Assembly (NCBI GenBank): GCA_900555725.1
Contig: USMD01000041.1
Location: 1-15,417, forward strand
DNA: 15,417 nucleotides
Direction of reading: 5' to 3'
DNA from: an uncultured Garciella sp.
Lineage (GTDB): Bacteria > Bacillota > Clostridia > Eubacteriales > Garciellaceae
This document shows positions 14,755-15,417 of the stretch, one piece after another; position 1 is the stretch's first letter, and every line of letters starts with the position of its first letter. The notes under the pieces were generated by a model. The model was given only the letters and a program-made list of their open reading frames with translations, searched no databases and was not told the origin of the DNA. Position numbers and translations under genes: made by a program.

Positions 14755-15372
14755 CTAGGAAGCAGATCCTCCTTTATGGTAAAATTCACATAAATGTTGA
14801 ATAGGGCAATCTTCACATAATGGACGGCGTGCCTTACAAATATTCCTTCCATGATAAATGAGCCAATGATGAGCCCGAGACCATTTTTTCTTAGGAATGT
14901 TCTCCATAAGTTGTTTCTCGGTTTTCTCCACATCCTTTCCATGAGCTAATCCTATACGATTGGAAACCCTAAATACATGAGTATCCACAGCAATTGCATC
15001 CTGTCCAAAGGCATTACTTAATACCACACTTGCTGTTTTCCTCCCTACTCCAGGTAGTTGCTCTAATTTTTTTCTTTCATCAGGTACTTGCCCATTGTAT
15101 TTTTCCAATAATATTTTACTTGTTTCAATGATATTTTTACTTTTATTGTGATAAAAGCCACAGCTTTTTATCATTTCACCTAGTTTTTCTACACTTAAGG
15201 ATGCAAAATCCTCCGGCTTATTATAATTTAAAAATAATTTTTCTGTAATCATATTCACCCGTTTATCTGTACATTGAGCCGATAAAATCGTTGCTATCAA
15301 AAGCTCAAAAGGTGTTTTATAATTTAAAGCTGTAGTTGCTTGAGGATAAGTTTCTTCTAGTATCTTTAATAC
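14755..15372 (-). CDS. nth: Endonuclease III, 5' end cut by adapter
   Basis: DNA glycosylase/AP lyase that removes oxidised pyrimidines in base-excision repair. 205 genomic residues are present, beginning VLKILEETYPQ; only about 5-8 N-terminal residues should be missing. Visible: the helix-hairpin-helix LPGVGRKTA with catalytic Lys112, VDTH with catalytic Asp130, and the C-terminal [4Fe-4S] loop with Cys179, 186, 189 and 195 in the canonical C-x6-C-x2-C-x5-C spacing (numbered from the first genomic residue). An apparent start at 15387 with residues VYKRQ is translated adapter and must be discarded. Its true start and promoter lie outside the insert. The gap of 215 bases to the VanW-family gene holds no terminator with a T-run, so co-transcription is possible but unproven. 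Confidence 0.96.
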   Translation of the reverse strand, partial: VLKILEETYPQATTALNYKTPFELLIATILSAQCTDKRVNMITEKLFLNYNKPEDFASLSVEKLGEMIKSCGFYHNKSKNIIETSKILLEKYNGQVPDERKKLEQLPGVGRKTASVVLSNAFGQDAIAVDTHVFRVSNRIGLAHGKDVEKTEKQLMENIPKKKWSRAHHWLIYHGRNICKARRPLCEDCPIQHLCEFYHKGGSAS

Positions 15373-15417
15373 CTGTCTCTTATACACATCTCCGAGCCCA
15401 CGAGACAGGCAGAAATC
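15373..15417. other. Illumina Nextera read-2 adapter with i7 index bases (not genomic)
   Basis: 15373-15406 matches the reverse complement of the Nextera read-2 transposon adapter, starting with the Tn5 mosaic end. 15407-15414 (aggcagaa) matches an i7 index I recall as N703, and the last bases match the start of the P7 flow-cell sequence. The genomic insert ends at 15372. Confidence 0.97.

Noticed and set aside
14715..14942. 75-residue minus-strand frame overlapping nth
   Set aside because: It lies in another frame of nth, with no family resemblance and no clear ribosome site.
15373..15387. VYKRQ as the N-terminus of endonuclease III
   Set aside because: These five codons are read entirely from the Nextera mosaic-end adapter.

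Overview
This window is an AT-rich stretch of a low-GC Firmicute, most likely a member of the Clostridia. The reasons are strong GGAGG-type ribosome binding sites, the order rpoN-cggR-gapA-pgk-tpiA-gpmI, and a DUF3189 protein and VanW-family protein, both common in Clostridia. The genus cannot be named from this sequence. Every gene I can support lies on the minus strand, so transcription runs from high to low coordinates. The genomic insert is only 43-15372: both ends carry Illumina Nextera adapter with index bases. The adapters truncate the two end genes (gpmI at its 3' end, nth at its 5' end) and create false peptide ends.

In order of transcription: (1) 15372-11733 holds nth (endonuclease III), a VanW-family membrane-anchored protein, a YpmS-like membrane-anchored protein and a DUF3189 protein, ended by an intrinsic terminator. 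(2) 11703-10828 is a Cof-type HAD phosphatase with its own promoter. (3) 10827-10504 is a 324-base gene-free region and the most interesting part of the window. It holds a large set of nested inverted repeats next to an 11-bp-period array of TTAACA-like direct repeats that resembles a PhoP (phosphate-starvation) binding region. (4) 10503-7177 is trmL, a Na+/phosphate cotransporter with a PhoU-like tail, and trxB, ended by a terminator; no terminator is visible between these three genes. (5) 7065-5674 is rpoN (sigma-54), with its own promoter and terminator. (6) 5633-43 is the glycolytic operon: a sigma-A-type promoter, a CggR-type operator, then cggR, gapA, pgk, tpiA and gpmI; eno would be expected beyond the contig end.

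CggR should sense a glycolytic sugar phosphate and release the operon encoding the lower, triose-phosphate half of glycolysis. A strand-specific hairpin between gapA and pgk could set the ratio of upstream to downstream message. The phosphate theme in the middle is an inference: a PhoP-like array lies between a structured element and an operon containing a phosphate transporter. Its repeats sit at the classic activator distance (about -60 to -22) from a plus-strand -10 box that would transcribe the structured element, antisense to the last bases of the HAD gene. This is the best candidate here for something undescribed, either a phosphate-responsive structured RNA or a mobile palindromic element next to a Pho promoter.
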